From positions 62,001 through 126,000 of the forward strand of contig JADJIV010000008.1 of NCBI GenBank assembly GCA_016706845.1: a stretch of DNA of 64,000 nt. The letters run 5' to 3'. Made by a program: the position numbers and the translations under genes. Numbering within the stretch: position 1 is the stretch's first letter; every line of letters begins with the position of its first letter. This DNA comes from PNOJ01 sp016706845. GTDB lineage: Bacteria > Krumholzibacteriota > Krumholzibacteriia > LZORAL124-64-63. The notes under the pieces were generated by a model, which was not told the DNA's origin, made no database searches, and saw only the letters and a list, made by a program, of their open reading frames with translations. Of the stretch, positions 1-9,854 are shown in pieces.

Positions 1-52
1 ACACAAATCAGCGGCCCGTCCCAGCCTTCCGCGGACGCGCCGACGGGCCCCC

Positions 53-80
53 TTGACGCGGTCCCGTCGCGTGTTACTCT
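53..80 (+). promoter_or_regulatory. possible weak promoter of the amylase gene
   Basis: A TTGACG box at 53-58 is followed 16 bases later by TACTCT at 75-80. The -35 is good and the -10 is poor (3 of 6 bases). It lies about 80 bases upstream of the amylase start at 163. The same TTGACG box occurs before the gene at 55379, which supports a sigma70-like reading. Inference only. Confidence 0.35.
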
Positions 81-162
81 CCCCGTCTCGAATCTCATCC
101 GGCGCGCCCGGTGGGCGGGGAGACCCCCGTCCCGTCGTCGCGCCGACACCCGGGAGATCAAC

Positions 163-3100
163 ATGCGCCATCGTCCTCTGCTGTCGTCGCTCGCCGTCCT
201 GCTGGCCGGCGTCGTGCTGGCGGCCGGCTCGCTGCCCGCCGCCGACGTGACCTTCGTCCACCGCGCCCCCGGCGCCAAGGAGGTCACCCTGGCCGGCAGC
301 TTCAACGGCTGGAAGGCCTTCGATCTGGCCCTCAAGGACACCGGCGGCGGCGTGTGGGCCGTCGTGGTGCCCCTGGACGAGGGGACGTACGAGTACAAGT
401 TCGTCGTCGACGGCGCCTGGCGTCAGGACCCGGCCAACCCCGTGGGCAAGGACGACGGGTACGGCGGCCAGAACTCGGTCGTGACGGTGCCGGCCGGGAC
501 GGCCAAGCTGACCGCGGGCGGCGGCGAGGCGCCGGCCGGCCTGAAGGCGGCGCCCGTCGCGGCGGCGGCGGCCCCGGCTGCGCCGGCTGGTGCGACCGTG
601 TTCTCGCACAACGCGGGCAAGGGCGCGGCCTGTTTCCTGGCCGGCGAGTTCAACGGCTGGAACCCGACCTCCGACCGCATGGAGGACCCCGACGGTGACG
701 GCATCCACACCAAGGCGATGGCGCTGCCGCCCGGACGCTACCAGTACAAGTTCGTCGTCGACGGCAACTGGCTCGCCGATCCCGCGGCGGCCGAGTCGGC
801 CGAAGACGGCTTCGGCGGCCAGAACTCCGTGGTCACCGTGGGGGCGGGCGCCGCGGTCCGCGAAGCCGGCGGCCGCCGGCTCCCGCCGCCGCTCCCGCCG
901 CCGCCGGCGGCAAGACCCGCTTCTCCTTCGACGCCGGCGGCAAGGTCGGCGGCTGCTTCCTCGCCGGCGAGTTCAATGGCTGGAACCCGACCGGCCAGAG
1001 CCTGGCCGACCCCGACGGCGACGGCGTCTACACCGCCGACGTGGACCTGGCCCCCGGCCGCTACATGTACAAGTTCGTCGTCGACGGCAACTGGAAGCAG
1101 GACCCGCAGAACCCCGAGGGCGTCGACGACGGCTTCGGCGGCAAGAACTCCGTGATCACCGTCGGCGCCGGCGGCGCCGCCGTCGCGCCGGCGCCCGCGG
1201 CCGCGCCCGCCGACGCCCGCGCCCGCCGCGGGCGGCGCCCCGGTCGACGTCACCTTCACCTACACGCCGGTCATCTCGGGCGTGCAGAACGTGTTCCTGG
1301 CCGGCTCGTTCAACGGCTGGAGCGACGCGGCCCTGCGCCTGACCGACCCCGAGAACGACGGCACCTACAGCGTCGTGGTCCCGCTGGCCCCCGGCAACCA
1401 CCAGTACAAGTTCGTGGTCGACGGCAACTGGCAGCAGGACCCGGGCAACGCCGCGGTCGAGGCTGACGGCTTCGGCGGCAACAACTCCCTGGTGGTGGTC
1501 AAGACGGGGGCGGCCGCCGTGAAGGCGGCCGAAACGGGCGCCGTCCGCGCCGCCACCGGCACCCGCACCGTGCCCTTCAGGTACGCGGCGGGCAAGTCGG
1601 CCAAGGACGTCTTCCTGGCCGGCACCTTCAACGACTGGAACGACAGCAAGCAGCGCCTGGCCGACGCCGACGGCGACGGCGTCTGGGAGACCTCGCTGCT
1701 GCTGCAGCCCGGCAGCTACCAGTACAAGTTCGTCGTGGACGGGCAGTGGAAGCAGGACCCGACCAACCCCGAGGGCCGCGACGACGGCTTCGGCGGCCAG
1801 AACTCGGTGCTCGAGGTGGACGAGAGCTTCTCGGCCGTGGCCATCGCCCGCGGCGACGGCAAGGTCTACACCGACGACCTCGAGCCGGTCTTCGACTACT
1901 CGACCTGCAACCCTTTGACCGCGACCGAGATCGAGCTGACCGCCCGCGCGCACCTCAACGACGTGGAGCGCGTCGAGCTGTCCTACCGCGTCGACGGCGG
2001 CGACTGGATGACCGCGCCGATGACCGAGGCCGAGCACGACCCCGCCTACCAGTACTACCGCGTGCGCGTGACGCTGCCGGGGGCGGACTCCGTCCTGGAG
2101 TACGCCGTGCGCTACGTCGACGGCGCGGCGCAGGCCTGGCTGGGCGCGGCCGGACCGTCGCCGGAGCGGCCCGCGGCGGCCTTCCGCTACACGCGCGCCG
2201 TCCACCCGCCGTTTTTGACCCCCGACTGGGCCAAGGACGGCGTCATCTACCAGATCTTCGCCGACCGCTTCCGCAACGGCGACCCCGCCAACGACCCCGA
2301 CTTCTCGGAGGCCTGGTACCAGGGCGTCAACAAGCTGCCCGCCTCCGGCACGACCAACGGCGAGTACTTCCACCTGGTCGCCGACTGGAACGACGTCTCC
2401 GGCCTGGTGCGCAGCCCCTACCGCACCGACGGCAAGCCCGACTACTACTCGTTCTACGGCGGCGACATCGCCGGCGTGCGCGAGAAGCTGGACTACCTGC
2501 AGGACCTGGGCGTGACGGTGATCTACTTCAACCCGCTGAACCAGGCGATGAGCAACCACAAGTACGACCCGGTGGATTACAACACGGTCGACCCGCACTT
2601 CGCCGACGAAGCGGGCTTCAAGGCCTTCGTGCAGGACGCGCACGGCCGCGGCATCCGCATCGTGGTGGACATGGCCTTCAACCACACCGGCAACTGGCAC
2701 TACGCCTTCCGCGACGCGGTCGAGAAGGGCAAGGATTCGCGTTACTGGAACTGGTACGAGTTCAAGCGCTGGCCGCTGCCGGCCTCGCGCGACTTCACGG
2801 CGGCCGACTACTACGACTGCTGGTGGGGCTTCGGGCTGCACCCGAACCTGAACTGGGACCTCTCGCGCCCCAACAGCGCCGAGAACGGCGTCAGCGACCG
2901 CGCGCAGGCCCAGGTCAACCAGCCGCTGGTCGACTACGTGCTGAGCGTCGCGCAGTACTGGCTGGGCGACCTGGACATCGACGGCTTCCGCCTGGACGTG
3001 CCCAACGAGGTGCCGTTCTGGTTCTGGGAGGAGTTCAACGCCGCCTGCAAGCGCATCAAGCCGGACAGCTGGCTGGTGGGCGAGATCTGGGGCAACGCCG

Positions 3101-3837
3101 GCAGCTGGATCGGGCCGCACTGCTTCGACGCCACGATGAACTACAAGTACTTCCGCGACCCCGTGATGGAGTTCTTCGGCCAGGGCCGCATCGACGCCGC
3201 GACCTTCGACCAGCGGCTGTCCCCGGGCCGCTTCGTCTACCCGCCGCAGTCGGTGCAGACGATGATGAACCTCATCGACAGCCACGACACGGTGCGCTTC
3301 CTGACCACCAGCAAGGACGTCCGCCGCCAGATGCTGGCCGCGATGTTCGCCATGACCTACGTGGGCATGCCGCACATCTGGTACGGCGACGAGATCGGCA
3401 TGGAGGGGGACAAGGACCCCGACTGCCGCCGCCCCTTCGACTGGCGCTACGAGAACGACCCGCGCAAGGCGCAGCTGCGCGACTACTACGGCACCATCAC
3501 GCGCTTCCGCCGCGACCACCAGGTGCTCGCGCGCGGCGAGTTCGCGACGCTCGCGGCCGAGGGCCCGCTCTACGCCTTCGCCCGCCGCCTCGGCACCAAG
3601 GGCGCCGTCGTGTTGCTGAACAACGGCCCCCAGCCGGTCACCCTGACCCTGACCGCGGCGCAGCTGGCCGCGGCGCTGCCCGCCGGCGGCAGCACGGTCT
3701 ACAAGGTCGTGGCCGGGCCGGACTGGTTCCCGAGCGTCGAGGGCGGATCGATGACCAGCGGCCGCACCCTGGAGCTCGGCCAGGGAGACGTCGCGGTCAC
3801 GCTGCCGGGGATGAGCGGGGCGGTGCTGGCGAACTAG
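163..3837 (+). CDS. secreted GH13 alpha-amylase/neopullulanase with five tandem CBM48-type domains (two compensating frameshifts)
   Basis: Predicted extracellular alpha-glucan hydrolase of about 1224 residues. A signal peptide (residues 1-26) precedes five repeats of about 100 residues, each with an LAGxFNxW start, a YxYKFVVDGxW centre and a DGFGGxNS end, typical of CBM48/AMPK glycogen-binding domains. An E-set-like domain follows, then a GH13 barrel. Catalytic residues are visible: Asp in GFRLDV (codon 2995), Glu in VGEIW (codon 3082) and Asp in DSHDT (codon 3286), with VVDMAFNHTG as region I. The frame changes near 870-880 and returns near 1190-1215, both inside Pro/Ala linkers around the third CBM48 domain, so every domain is intact when re-joined. 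The start has a GGGAGA ribosome site five bases upstream. It is the first alpha-glucan gene of the locus. GH13 family is certain; exact specificity (pullulan, cyclodextrin or starch) is not. Confidence 0.9.
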
Positions 3838-3861
3838 GGCCGTGCCCGGCCCGTCACGGTG

Positions 3862-3892
3862 AAGCCCGGCGCGTCGGGGACGCGCCGGGCTT
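3862..3892. terminator. bidirectional terminator hairpin
   Basis: A 14-bp perfect stem (3862-3875 with 3879-3892) and a GGG loop sit between the convergent amylase and NifX-like genes. A TTTCTT tract follows on the plus strand; on the minus strand the U-tract is weak. Confidence 0.8.
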
Positions 3893-3913
3893 TCTTCGTC
3901 CGGCAGCCGCCGG

Positions 3914-4297
3914 TCAGGCGTCGTGCGAGCGCTGCCCTTGCCCGTGCCCCCCGCAGGCGTGCGCGGCGTCGAGCTCCCGCAGCGACCCCGCGCGGATCTC
4001 CGCCAGCACCTCGCCGACCGTGGCGGCGCCCGGCCGGTAGACCTTGATGCCCTGGGCGTTCAGCATCTCCAGGGCGCGCCGTCCCATGCCCAGACAGACG
4101 AGCGCCTCGAAGCGCTTCCCGTCGAGCTGGCTCAGCGGGTGGCAGGTGCCGTGGGAGTGGTGGGCGTTGGTGTTGCGCAGCACCTCGACCTCGCCGCTCT
4201 CGCTGTCGCACAGGGTGAACCAGGGCGCCGAGCCGAAGTGGCCGCACAGCGTGTCGGCCAGGCCGGTGCCCTCGTTGGTGGGGATGCAGACCTTCAT
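3914..4297 (-). CDS. NifX/NifB-type dinitrogenase iron-molybdenum cofactor family protein
   Basis: A 127-residue single-domain protein of the NifX/NafY fold (PF02579-type). It starts MKVCIPTNEG and has LADTLCGHFGSAPWF, the usual glycine/histidine loop of the family, followed by a small His/Cys tail (ACGGHGQG). Such stand-alone proteins bind Fe-S or Mo-Fe-S clusters, and many occur in organisms without nitrogenase. No nif gene is visible nearby, so a general metal-cluster role is more likely than nitrogen fixation. It lies two bases after the DUF134 gene, a two-gene operon that is common for these families. The family is clear from the N-terminal motif; the function is not. Confidence 0.8.
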   Translation of the reverse strand: MKVCIPTNEGTGLADTLCGHFGSAPWFTLCDSESGEVEVLRNTNAHHSHGTCHPLSQLDGKRFEALVCLGMGRRALEMLNAQGIKVYRPGAATVGEVLAEIRAGSLRELDAAHACGGHGQGQRSHDA

Positions 4298-4298
4298 G

Positions 4299-4589
4299 TC
4301 AATCCTCCCGGGGTGCGAGCGCGACCAGCAGGGCGTCGCCGTGCAGGATCGCCGCGACCAGGTCCCTTCTCGCGCTCTTCAGAAGCCGCTGGACGGTGCC
4401 CCGCGACACGCCCATCCGCGCGCCCGCCGCCGCCTGGTCCAGCCCCTCGAGGTCGCACAGGCGCAGCGCCTCGAACTGGTCCAGCGCCAGGCGCGTCGTC
4501 TCCAGCTCGTTCATCGGCACGCCCCGGGGCTTGTAGACCCGGTCGGCGTCGTAGCGTCGGCAGCAGCGGTGTTTGCAGGGCCTGGGCAC
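4299..4589 (-). CDS. DUF134 family HTH DNA-binding protein
   Basis: A 96-residue protein starting with the Cys-rich MPRPCKHRCC, then a region ending in an HTH of the sigma-70 region 4 type (around residues 45-75: FEALRLCDLEGLDQAAAGAR and MGVSRGTVQRLL). DUF134 proteins are small predicted regulators, often linked to NifX-like genes, as here. Start is GTG at 4589 with AGGAGGA immediately upstream. A perfect 14-bp palindrome lies 16 bases upstream, so autoregulation of this gene and the NifX-like gene is likely (inference). The N-terminal cysteines could sense a metal or redox signal. Confidence 0.8.
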   Translation of the reverse strand: MPRPCKHRCCRRYDADRVYKPRGVPMNELETTRLALDQFEALRLCDLEGLDQAAAGARMGVSRGTVQRLLKSARRDLVAAILHGDALLVALAPRED

Positions 4590-4604
4590 GCGTCCTCCTC
4601 ATAA

Positions 4605-4618
4605 TGTGCATATGCACA
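4605..4618. promoter_or_regulatory. 14-bp perfect palindrome, putative operator of the DUF134-NifX pair
   Basis: TGTGCATATGCACA is its own reverse complement and stands in an AT-rich patch just upstream of the DUF134 ribosome binding site. The position overlaps the expected promoter, which suggests repression by the HTH protein encoded immediately downstream. Confidence 0.65.
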
Positions 4619-4663
4619 ATATAGCCAGGACCGCCGCGAGTCAACCCGCAATCCCCGCCTGCG

Positions 4664-4796
4664 CCCCATCGATCCCAGTGTGACAGGGGTGTCCTGGAGG
4701 CCCTGAAGCCAGGATGGCGAAAGGGCCGGAAGGCCAAGCGCTCCGGGCACACGAGGTGCCCGGAGCGCGTCCCCTGTCACGCTGGGATCGATGGGG
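4664..4796 (+). repeat. structured repeat element, copy 1
   Basis: The outer stem pairs 4664-4689 with 4771-4796 (26 positions, one G-U wobble). Inside are a TCCTGG/CCAGGA stem, a GGCC-GGAA-GGCC hairpin, and a 13-bp hairpin (4738-4750 with 4756-4768, loop ACGAG). The core matches copy 2 at 60.5 kb almost base for base, while most of the outer stem is a different sequence but still paired. The element ends exactly where the stop codon of the downstream minus-strand lipoprotein gene begins. Short open frames across it are spurious. It could act as a terminator for the lipoprotein gene, a structured RNA, or a non-autonomous mobile element. Confidence 0.85.
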
Positions 4797-5225
4797 TTAT
4801 TTGAGGATGAGGATGGAGTTTTGTCCGCCGTACCCGTCGTCCCTGCCCGTCGGGTTGCTCGGGTCCTGCTCCCAGCGCATCCCCCAGTCGACGGCGTACT
4901 TGTACTCGTAGCGGCCGGGCTCGAGGTGGATCTCGATCTCCCAGATGCCGTCGCCGTCGTCGTCCTGCATGGCGCCGATCTCGTGGTCGAAGCGGCCGGT
5001 GCCGCGGGTGCCGCACCAGTCGTTCTCGTCCCAGTTGCCGCAGAGGTTGACGTGCTTGGCCTGCGGCGCCTCGTAGAAGAAGCGGACCAGCCCGTCGTCC
5101 AGGCGCTTCGGCGGCGGCACGCGGGTGCGGATCACGCGCATGTAGCCGCAGCCGCCGAGCAGCAGCAGGGCGGCGAGGCACAGGACGGCCGGGCGCAGCA
5201 GTCGCGAACGTCGGTGCATGCTCAT
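4797..5225 (-). CDS. CBM48 (glycogen-binding) lipoprotein
   Basis: A 142-residue protein with a lipoprotein signal (LLLLGGC, Cys at about residue 26) and a single CBM48-type domain: FFYEAPQAKHVNLCGNWDEN, then YEYKYAVDWGMRW and DDGYGGQNS. It has no catalytic domain, so it probably binds alpha-glucan at the outer membrane. It lies just upstream of structured-repeat copy 1 in gene direction and 13 bases after the CBM48-barrel gene, so the two are likely co-transcribed and may work together. Cell-surface rather than periplasmic exposure is an inference. Confidence 0.8.
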   Translation of the reverse strand: MSMHRRSRLLRPAVLCLAALLLLGGCGYMRVIRTRVPPPKRLDDGLVRFFYEAPQAKHVNLCGNWDENDWCGTRGTGRFDHEIGAMQDDDGDGIWEIEIHLEPGRYEYKYAVDWGMRWEQDPSNPTGRDDGYGGQNSILILK

Positions 5226-5238
5226 CTCTCTCCCGTTC

Positions 5239-7289
5239 CTAGAAGCGCATGTTCGCGCGGATGCCCAGGACTTGCACGTCCTCGAGCGACCGCTCGGCGT
5301 CCAGCTCGGTCGCGCCCGCGAAGGTGCGCAGGTGCTGCTGGCGGTAGCGCCAGCGGCCGATCTCCCGGCCGTCGTAGTCGATGCCGAAGTCCAGCGGGTC
5401 CACGCCGTAGAAGAAGGTCACCTCCAGGCGCGGGCTGGGCAGGTACTGCAGGCCGAGCCAGGGGTTGAAGAACTCGTCGTCGCCGCCCGCGACGCCGTCG
5501 AGGCGGTAGCTGATCCAGCGCAGGTTCAGCAGGGCGTGCATGCGGCGCGAGACCTGCCGGTCGGCGCGCAGGATCCACTCCAGGCTGTGTCCGTGGGCCG
5601 GGGCGACGCCGTCGTTGCGGTCCGTCCAGGCGCCTTCGAGGTCCCACAGGCCGTAGGCGTCGCCGGGCGCGCCCAGGGTGTGGCGGGTGGCCACCGTCCA
5701 GGTGGTCGCGTCGGCGGTCGCGCCGCCGCCGGGGGCCGCGAGCCCCGCCGCGGCGAAGTCGGCCCGCACGCCGTGGCGCTGCACCCACAGCAGGTGGCTG
5801 CGGTCCTCGGCCTCCTCGCGCCAGGTCAGCTCGGAGTACTCGTAGGACAGCGCGGGCCGCGCCGCACCGAAGTCGATGTAGACGCGGTTGCTGGCGCTGG
5901 CCTGGTCGAGGTAGCTGAAGGACGTCGAGGCCTCGCCCGCCTGGGCTCTGCTCTCGGTCACGGTGGTGTGCTCGACGGCGATCCGGCGGCCCGGACGCAG
6001 GGTCTGCTCGAGGGAGGCGTGCCAGATGCGGCGCCGCGCGCGTGGACAGGTCGACGTCGGCCCGGCCGTTGGTGTTGTTGAAGCCGGCGCGGTTGCCGGT
6101 GACGAAGCGCTCGTCGGCCGCCGCGTACAGCCATTCCAGCTGGGCGCGGCCGCGGCCGTCCGACAGCTCGCGGGTGAGGTCGAAGCCCAGGCGCATGTCG
6201 AGGCGGTCCAGCTCGAACCAGTCGCTGGAATCGCCCGTCCGGTCCAGGTACCGGTCCAGGGCCGCGATGCCGGTGCCGTCGGGCAGCCCCAGCAGGCTGG
6301 TCATCTCCACCCACACCAGTTCGCGCTGCATGTAGAGGGGCACGCCGAACTCCAGGCCCAGCGCCCGGTGGGACAGGCGCGAGCCGAAGATGTCGCGGCC
6401 GGTGTTGTCGTAGAGGTTGATGTCGTTGTAGTAGTCCGCGTCGTGCACGTCGGCGAAGAAGCCCTCGTACAGCAGGCCGAAGGGGGCGCCGCTGACCACG
6501 ACGCCGGCGGTGCCCTTGCCCGCCCTGAGGTGGTCGTCGAGGATCGTGCCGGGCAGGTCCACGTCGCCGCCGCTGCTCAGGGGGTCGCCCAGCTGCAGGG
6601 CCTCCATGTCCCAGTAGCCCAGGACCCGGTAGGGCCCGGGGTGGACGTCGACCGCGCCCTCGTCGAGCTGCGCGTGGATGTTGTTCAGCACGACGTTGGT
6701 CGTGTTGTCCAGGCGCAGGCGGGTGTAGGCGTCGACGACGTCGCTCACCTTGGTGTTGAAGTTGAGGTCGACGTTCTGCTCGGGGCGCTCCAGGCGGAAA
6801 CGGGGCTCGCCGTCGCGGTCCTTCCAGGCCAGGTAGCGTCCGAGGTAGCGGCCGCTGTACGTCAGCTTCGGGTTGAGCGTGGTGCCGACGGACGCCCTTC
6901 GCGGCGGCGGCGGCCACGGCGACCAGCTTGCCGTCGTCGCCCACCTGGATCGCCGAGTTGGTGCCGCCGTAGGAGTCCGGCGTGGAGTCGGGGTTCTCCG
7001 CGTCGGCGAACCAGGCGCCGTCCACGACGAACTTGTACTCGTACTTGCCGGGCTTCAGCGCCATGACGATCGACCAGACGCCGCCGCCCTCGTCGGTCAG
7101 GGGGTGGCGCTGGGCGTCCCAGCCGTTGAACGAGCCCGCGAGGTTCACCTTGCCCGCGCCGGGCGCCAGGTGGGTGAACTTCACGCCCACGGGCACGCTC
7201 TTGACGGCTGCGGGCGCCGGCGTGGCGGCGGACAGCAGGGTGGCGAGCAGCAGGGCGGCGGCCAGGAGGATCGGATCGTGCTTGCGCAT
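5239..7289 (-). CDS. outer-membrane beta-barrel with N-terminal CBM48 domain (two frameshifts)
   Basis: About 682 residues once re-joined. A signal peptide (about residues 1-27) precedes a CBM48-type domain (residues about 33-120, with VNLAGSFNGW, YEYKFVVDGAW and DSYGGTNS). An Ala-rich linker leads into a long barrel-like region rich in alternating aromatic strands (for example TTLNPKLTYSGRYLGRYLAW) that ends in IRANMRF, a terminal Phe as in BamA-inserted proteins. The frame breaks near 6885, right after the linker, and near 6030, and no internal stop needs to be explained otherwise. Inference: an alpha-oligosaccharide porin or surface receptor that carries its own starch-binding module. I know of no standard family with this order. 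Neighbours are a CBM48 lipoprotein and a second barrel. Confidence 0.7.
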
Positions 7290-7360
7290 CGTTTGCTCCC
7301 TATCGGGTCTCGCCGGCGGCGCCGGCGGGGACAGGCGGCCCGCGGGCCGCGCGGCGTCGG

Positions 7361-8971
7361 TCAGAACCAGGTCCGGAAGGACATCGCCAGGCGGTCCTTG
7401 AACAGCCGGCTGTTGGGCGTGCGGCTGGCGTCCGGATCCACGAAGCCGATGAACCAGTCCGTCCAGACGATGTTGTCGGACTGGCCGGGGTCGCCGTACT
7501 CGAAGTAGAACTCGGCGCCGTAGCCGAGGTCGTACTTCAGCTGGGCGAAGGCCGTCTGGCGCGCTTCGACGCTGTCGCGGGCGTCGAGCATGCGCAGGTA
7601 GCCCTTCACCTTGTCGGTGATGTTGACGTTCATGTCGAAGCCGTAGGCGCTCGACTCGCGGAAGGTGTCGAAGTCGTGCAGCCGGAACTGCAGGCGGATC
7701 TTCGCCAGGAAGTTCTCGACCGACAGCTCGGCGAACAGGTCGGGGTAGGTGGCGTAGGCGTTGACGTCGGAGTCGGCGTCGAAGCCGTGCCAGCGCTTGT
7801 AGATCGTCTTGCCCTTGAACCCCTTGATGAACTCGACGTAGACCTCGCCGTACCAGGTCTCGGCCGGGCGCAGCCCGAAGCCGATCTCGTCCGGGACCCG
7901 CAGCCGCTCCTTGTCGTAGGCGACCTTGGCGGTGATGGCCTTGCGCGGCACGAAGAAGATGCCCTCGGCGTGCTGGGTGACCCGGTTGTACTTGCGCTCG
8001 TCGTCCCAGCGGCCGGAGAGGAAGTCGCGGAAGTTCTCGCCGGCGTCGTGGTACCAGCCGTGCAGGATGAGGTTGCCGACGTGGATGTCGCGCACCTCGG
8101 CGCCGAAGAGGCGGTTCAGCTCGGTGGGGTGCCCGCTGACGTGCTCCTGGTAGGGCACGCGGCTCACCGCGTACTCCAGGGTCCAGCGCGACTGCTCCAG
8201 GTCCAGCGGGCCGAGGTGCAGGCCGTCGGCGACCAGGTCGTGGGGGAAGAAGGCCAGGTCGGCCTCGTAGACCTGGTTGTTCATCAGGCCGAGCCGCGAG
8301 GTCGCCAGCGGCGCGCCGGTGTCGGTCCAGTCCTTGCGCAGGAACATCAGGCCGCCCACCAGGCGGTCGCCCCAGGAGCGGTTGCGCACGCGCACGATCC
8401 AGGAGTCGACGCCGTCGCGCACGTCGCCCTGGCCCCAGTTGTGGGTGCCGCCGTCGTCGCTGTAGATCGCCGTGCCGCCCCAGGTGCCCAGCCAGGGCAG
8501 CTTGCGGTCCCAGAACTCGAAGCGCACGCCCTGGGACTGGGGGCCCCAGCTGTCGTTCTTCAGCTTGCCGTCGCTGACGAGGTTGAACAGCGGTTCGTCG
8601 TTGATCCAGAAGTGGTTCTGGCGCGAGAAGAGGATCGTCTCGGTGCCCTTGCTGCGGAACTTGATGTGCCCCTCGGCCGCGATCCAGGGCGGCGTGTAGT
8701 ACTCGACGAACGAGGTGCGGTCGTCGTCGCTGTTGGCGTTGACGCGCAGCTTGACGAAGCTCTCGATGCCCTCGCTGTCGTTGTTGAGGAACTTCAGCTC
8801 CGCGTAGTGGGAGGGCATCCCGAAATGCCAGTTGCGGTCGGTGCGGTCGGCGGCGGACCAGATCGAGTAGTACCCCTCGAGCTTCGTCGCCGCCGCGGCG
8901 GTCGCCGCGGCGGCGGTCGTCAGGGCCGCCGCCAGCAGCGGGAGCGCGCAGCGTCGCCAGCTAGACTTCAC
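7361..8971 (-). CDS. outer-membrane beta-barrel protein (porin-like)
   Basis: 536 residues with a signal peptide (residues 1-28, rich in Ala/Thr) and a mature part made of alternating polar and aromatic segments (for example YYSIWSAADRTDRNWHFGMP, FSRQNHFWINDEPLFNLV). It ends SFRTWF, the C-terminal Phe signature of outer-membrane barrels. The first strands (KLEGYYSIWSA) resemble alginate-export or maltoporin-like barrels only in general pattern; I cannot name a family. It is encoded between the CBM48-barrel gene and the PorV-like gene on the same strand, so a role in alpha-glucan uptake is likely from context. No frameshift. Confidence 0.7.
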   Translation of the reverse strand: MKSSWRRCALPLLAAALTTAAAATAAAATKLEGYYSIWSAADRTDRNWHFGMPSHYAELKFLNNDSEGIESFVKLRVNANSDDDRTSFVEYYTPPWIAAEGHIKFRSKGTETILFSRQNHFWINDEPLFNLVSDGKLKNDSWGPQSQGVRFEFWDRKLPWLGTWGGTAIYSDDGGTHNWGQGDVRDGVDSWIVRVRNRSWGDRLVGGLMFLRKDWTDTGAPLATSRLGLMNNQVYEADLAFFPHDLVADGLHLGPLDLEQSRWTLEYAVSRVPYQEHVSGHPTELNRLFGAEVRDIHVGNLILHGWYHDAGENFRDFLSGRWDDERKYNRVTQHAEGIFFVPRKAITAKVAYDKERLRVPDEIGFGLRPAETWYGEVYVEFIKGFKGKTIYKRWHGFDADSDVNAYATYPDLFAELSVENFLAKIRLQFRLHDFDTFRESSAYGFDMNVNITDKVKGYLRMLDARDSVEARQTAFAQLKYDLGYGAEFYFEYGDPGQSDNIVWTDWFIGFVDPDASRTPNSRLFKDRLAMSFRTWF

Positions 8972-8972
8972 G

Positions 8973-9854
8973 TCAGTCCCTCACGGTGAAAGAAAGCATG
9001 TACACGTTGCCGACGTGCTCGACGGACTCCAGGGCCAGGTCGAGCTGCCAGCGCACGTCCTGCAGGCCGAAACCCATCGTCACCTGGCCGGCGGCCAGGC
9101 CGGCCCGCAGCGCCAGCGCGTCGAAGAACCAGATCTCGGCGCCGCCGTGCAGCGTCGTGTCGCTCCAGCCGCCCTCGCGGCTGCGCACGTCGCCGCTGAC
9201 CCGCAGCGTCTCGCGGAACAGGTAGCTGCCGCCCAGGGCGATGGTGCTGTACACGGGGTCGGGGTCGATCGTCGTCTCCAGCAGCTGCAGGTAGGGCTCG
9301 TTCAGGTTCTGCACCACGCCGCCCAGGGTCCAGGCCCGGCCGCTGTCGTAGTGGAAGCCGAGGTCCACGGCGTAGTCCATGTCGCCGCCGTTGTAGGCGG
9401 GGTCGCCGTAGATCTCGGCGCCCGGCGCCGCCAGCCGGAAGACCTTGCCCGTCATGCCGAGCGAAAGGCCTTCGACCCACGGCGCGCGCACGGCCGCGGC
9501 CAGGGCGTAGGTGTCCTCGTAGTAGATGTCGTCGATGCCCAGCCGGATGATGCCCAGGCCCACCCGCAGGCCGCACATGTCCGGCGAGGTCAGGATCAGG
9601 TCGTCGTCGCGGATCCCCTCGGCCGAGTACAGCCAGGCCCGGCAGAGGGTGAGCGACGTCCGGTCGTCGCGCGACAGGCCCGCGGGGTTCCAGAACACCG
9701 CGTTGGGGTCGTCGCTCAGCGCCGTGAAGGCCGAGCCCAGCGCCCGCGGCCGCGCGCCGAGACGGGAGTGGCGGAAGTCGGCGTGGGCCGCCTGGGCGGC
9801 GCCGAGCACCAGCAGGAGGGCGAGCAGGACCCTCCGCGTCGTGGTTCTTCTCAT
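8973..9854 (-). CDS. PorV/UPF0164-like outer-membrane protein
   Basis: 293 residues. After a signal peptide (residues 1-22) comes the hallmark of the PorV/PorQ/UPF0164 group, LGARPRALGSAFTALSDDPN followed by AVFWNPAGL, then a FadL-like barrel ending SFTVRD. In type IX secretion, PorV proteins carry client proteins at the outer membrane. The start codon overlaps the stop of the giant surface-protein gene (ATGA at 9851-9854), which indicates translational coupling. A secretion or anchoring partner for that protein is the natural inference. Sorting-like C-termini occur on four proteins in the window, but no other type IX component is certain. Confidence 0.75.
   Translation of the reverse strand: MRRTTTRRVLLALLLVLGAAQAAHADFRHSRLGARPRALGSAFTALSDDPNAVFWNPAGLSRDDRTSLTLCRAWLYSAEGIRDDDLILTSPDMCGLRVGLGIIRLGIDDIYYEDTYALAAAVRAPWVEGLSLGMTGKVFRLAAPGAEIYGDPAYNGGDMDYAVDLGFHYDSGRAWTLGGVVQNLNEPYLQLLETTIDPDPVYSTIALGGSYLFRETLRVSGDVRSREGGWSDTTLHGGAEIWFFDALALRAGLAAGQVTMGFGLQDVRWQLDLALESVEHVGNVYMLSFTVRD

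Noticed and set aside
163..1300. Frame changes read as programmed frameshifting
   Set aside because: No slippery heptamer with a downstream structure was seen, the two shifts compensate each other, and similar shifts hit unrelated genes throughout the window.
1156..3519. Very long minus-strand open frame opposite the amylase gene
   Set aside because: High GC removes stop codons; the translation is low-complexity Val/Arg/Gly/Asp and the plus strand carries clear GH13 motifs. The same holds for the long frames at 12845-15904 (+), 19005-22889 (-), 22886-25324 (-) and 42825-46010 (-).
4511..4780. Small minus-strand ORF similar to another at 60421-60666
   Set aside because: The shared translation comes from the structured repeat core read in the same frame; it lies across hairpins and has no ribosome site. 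Treated as repeat, not gene.
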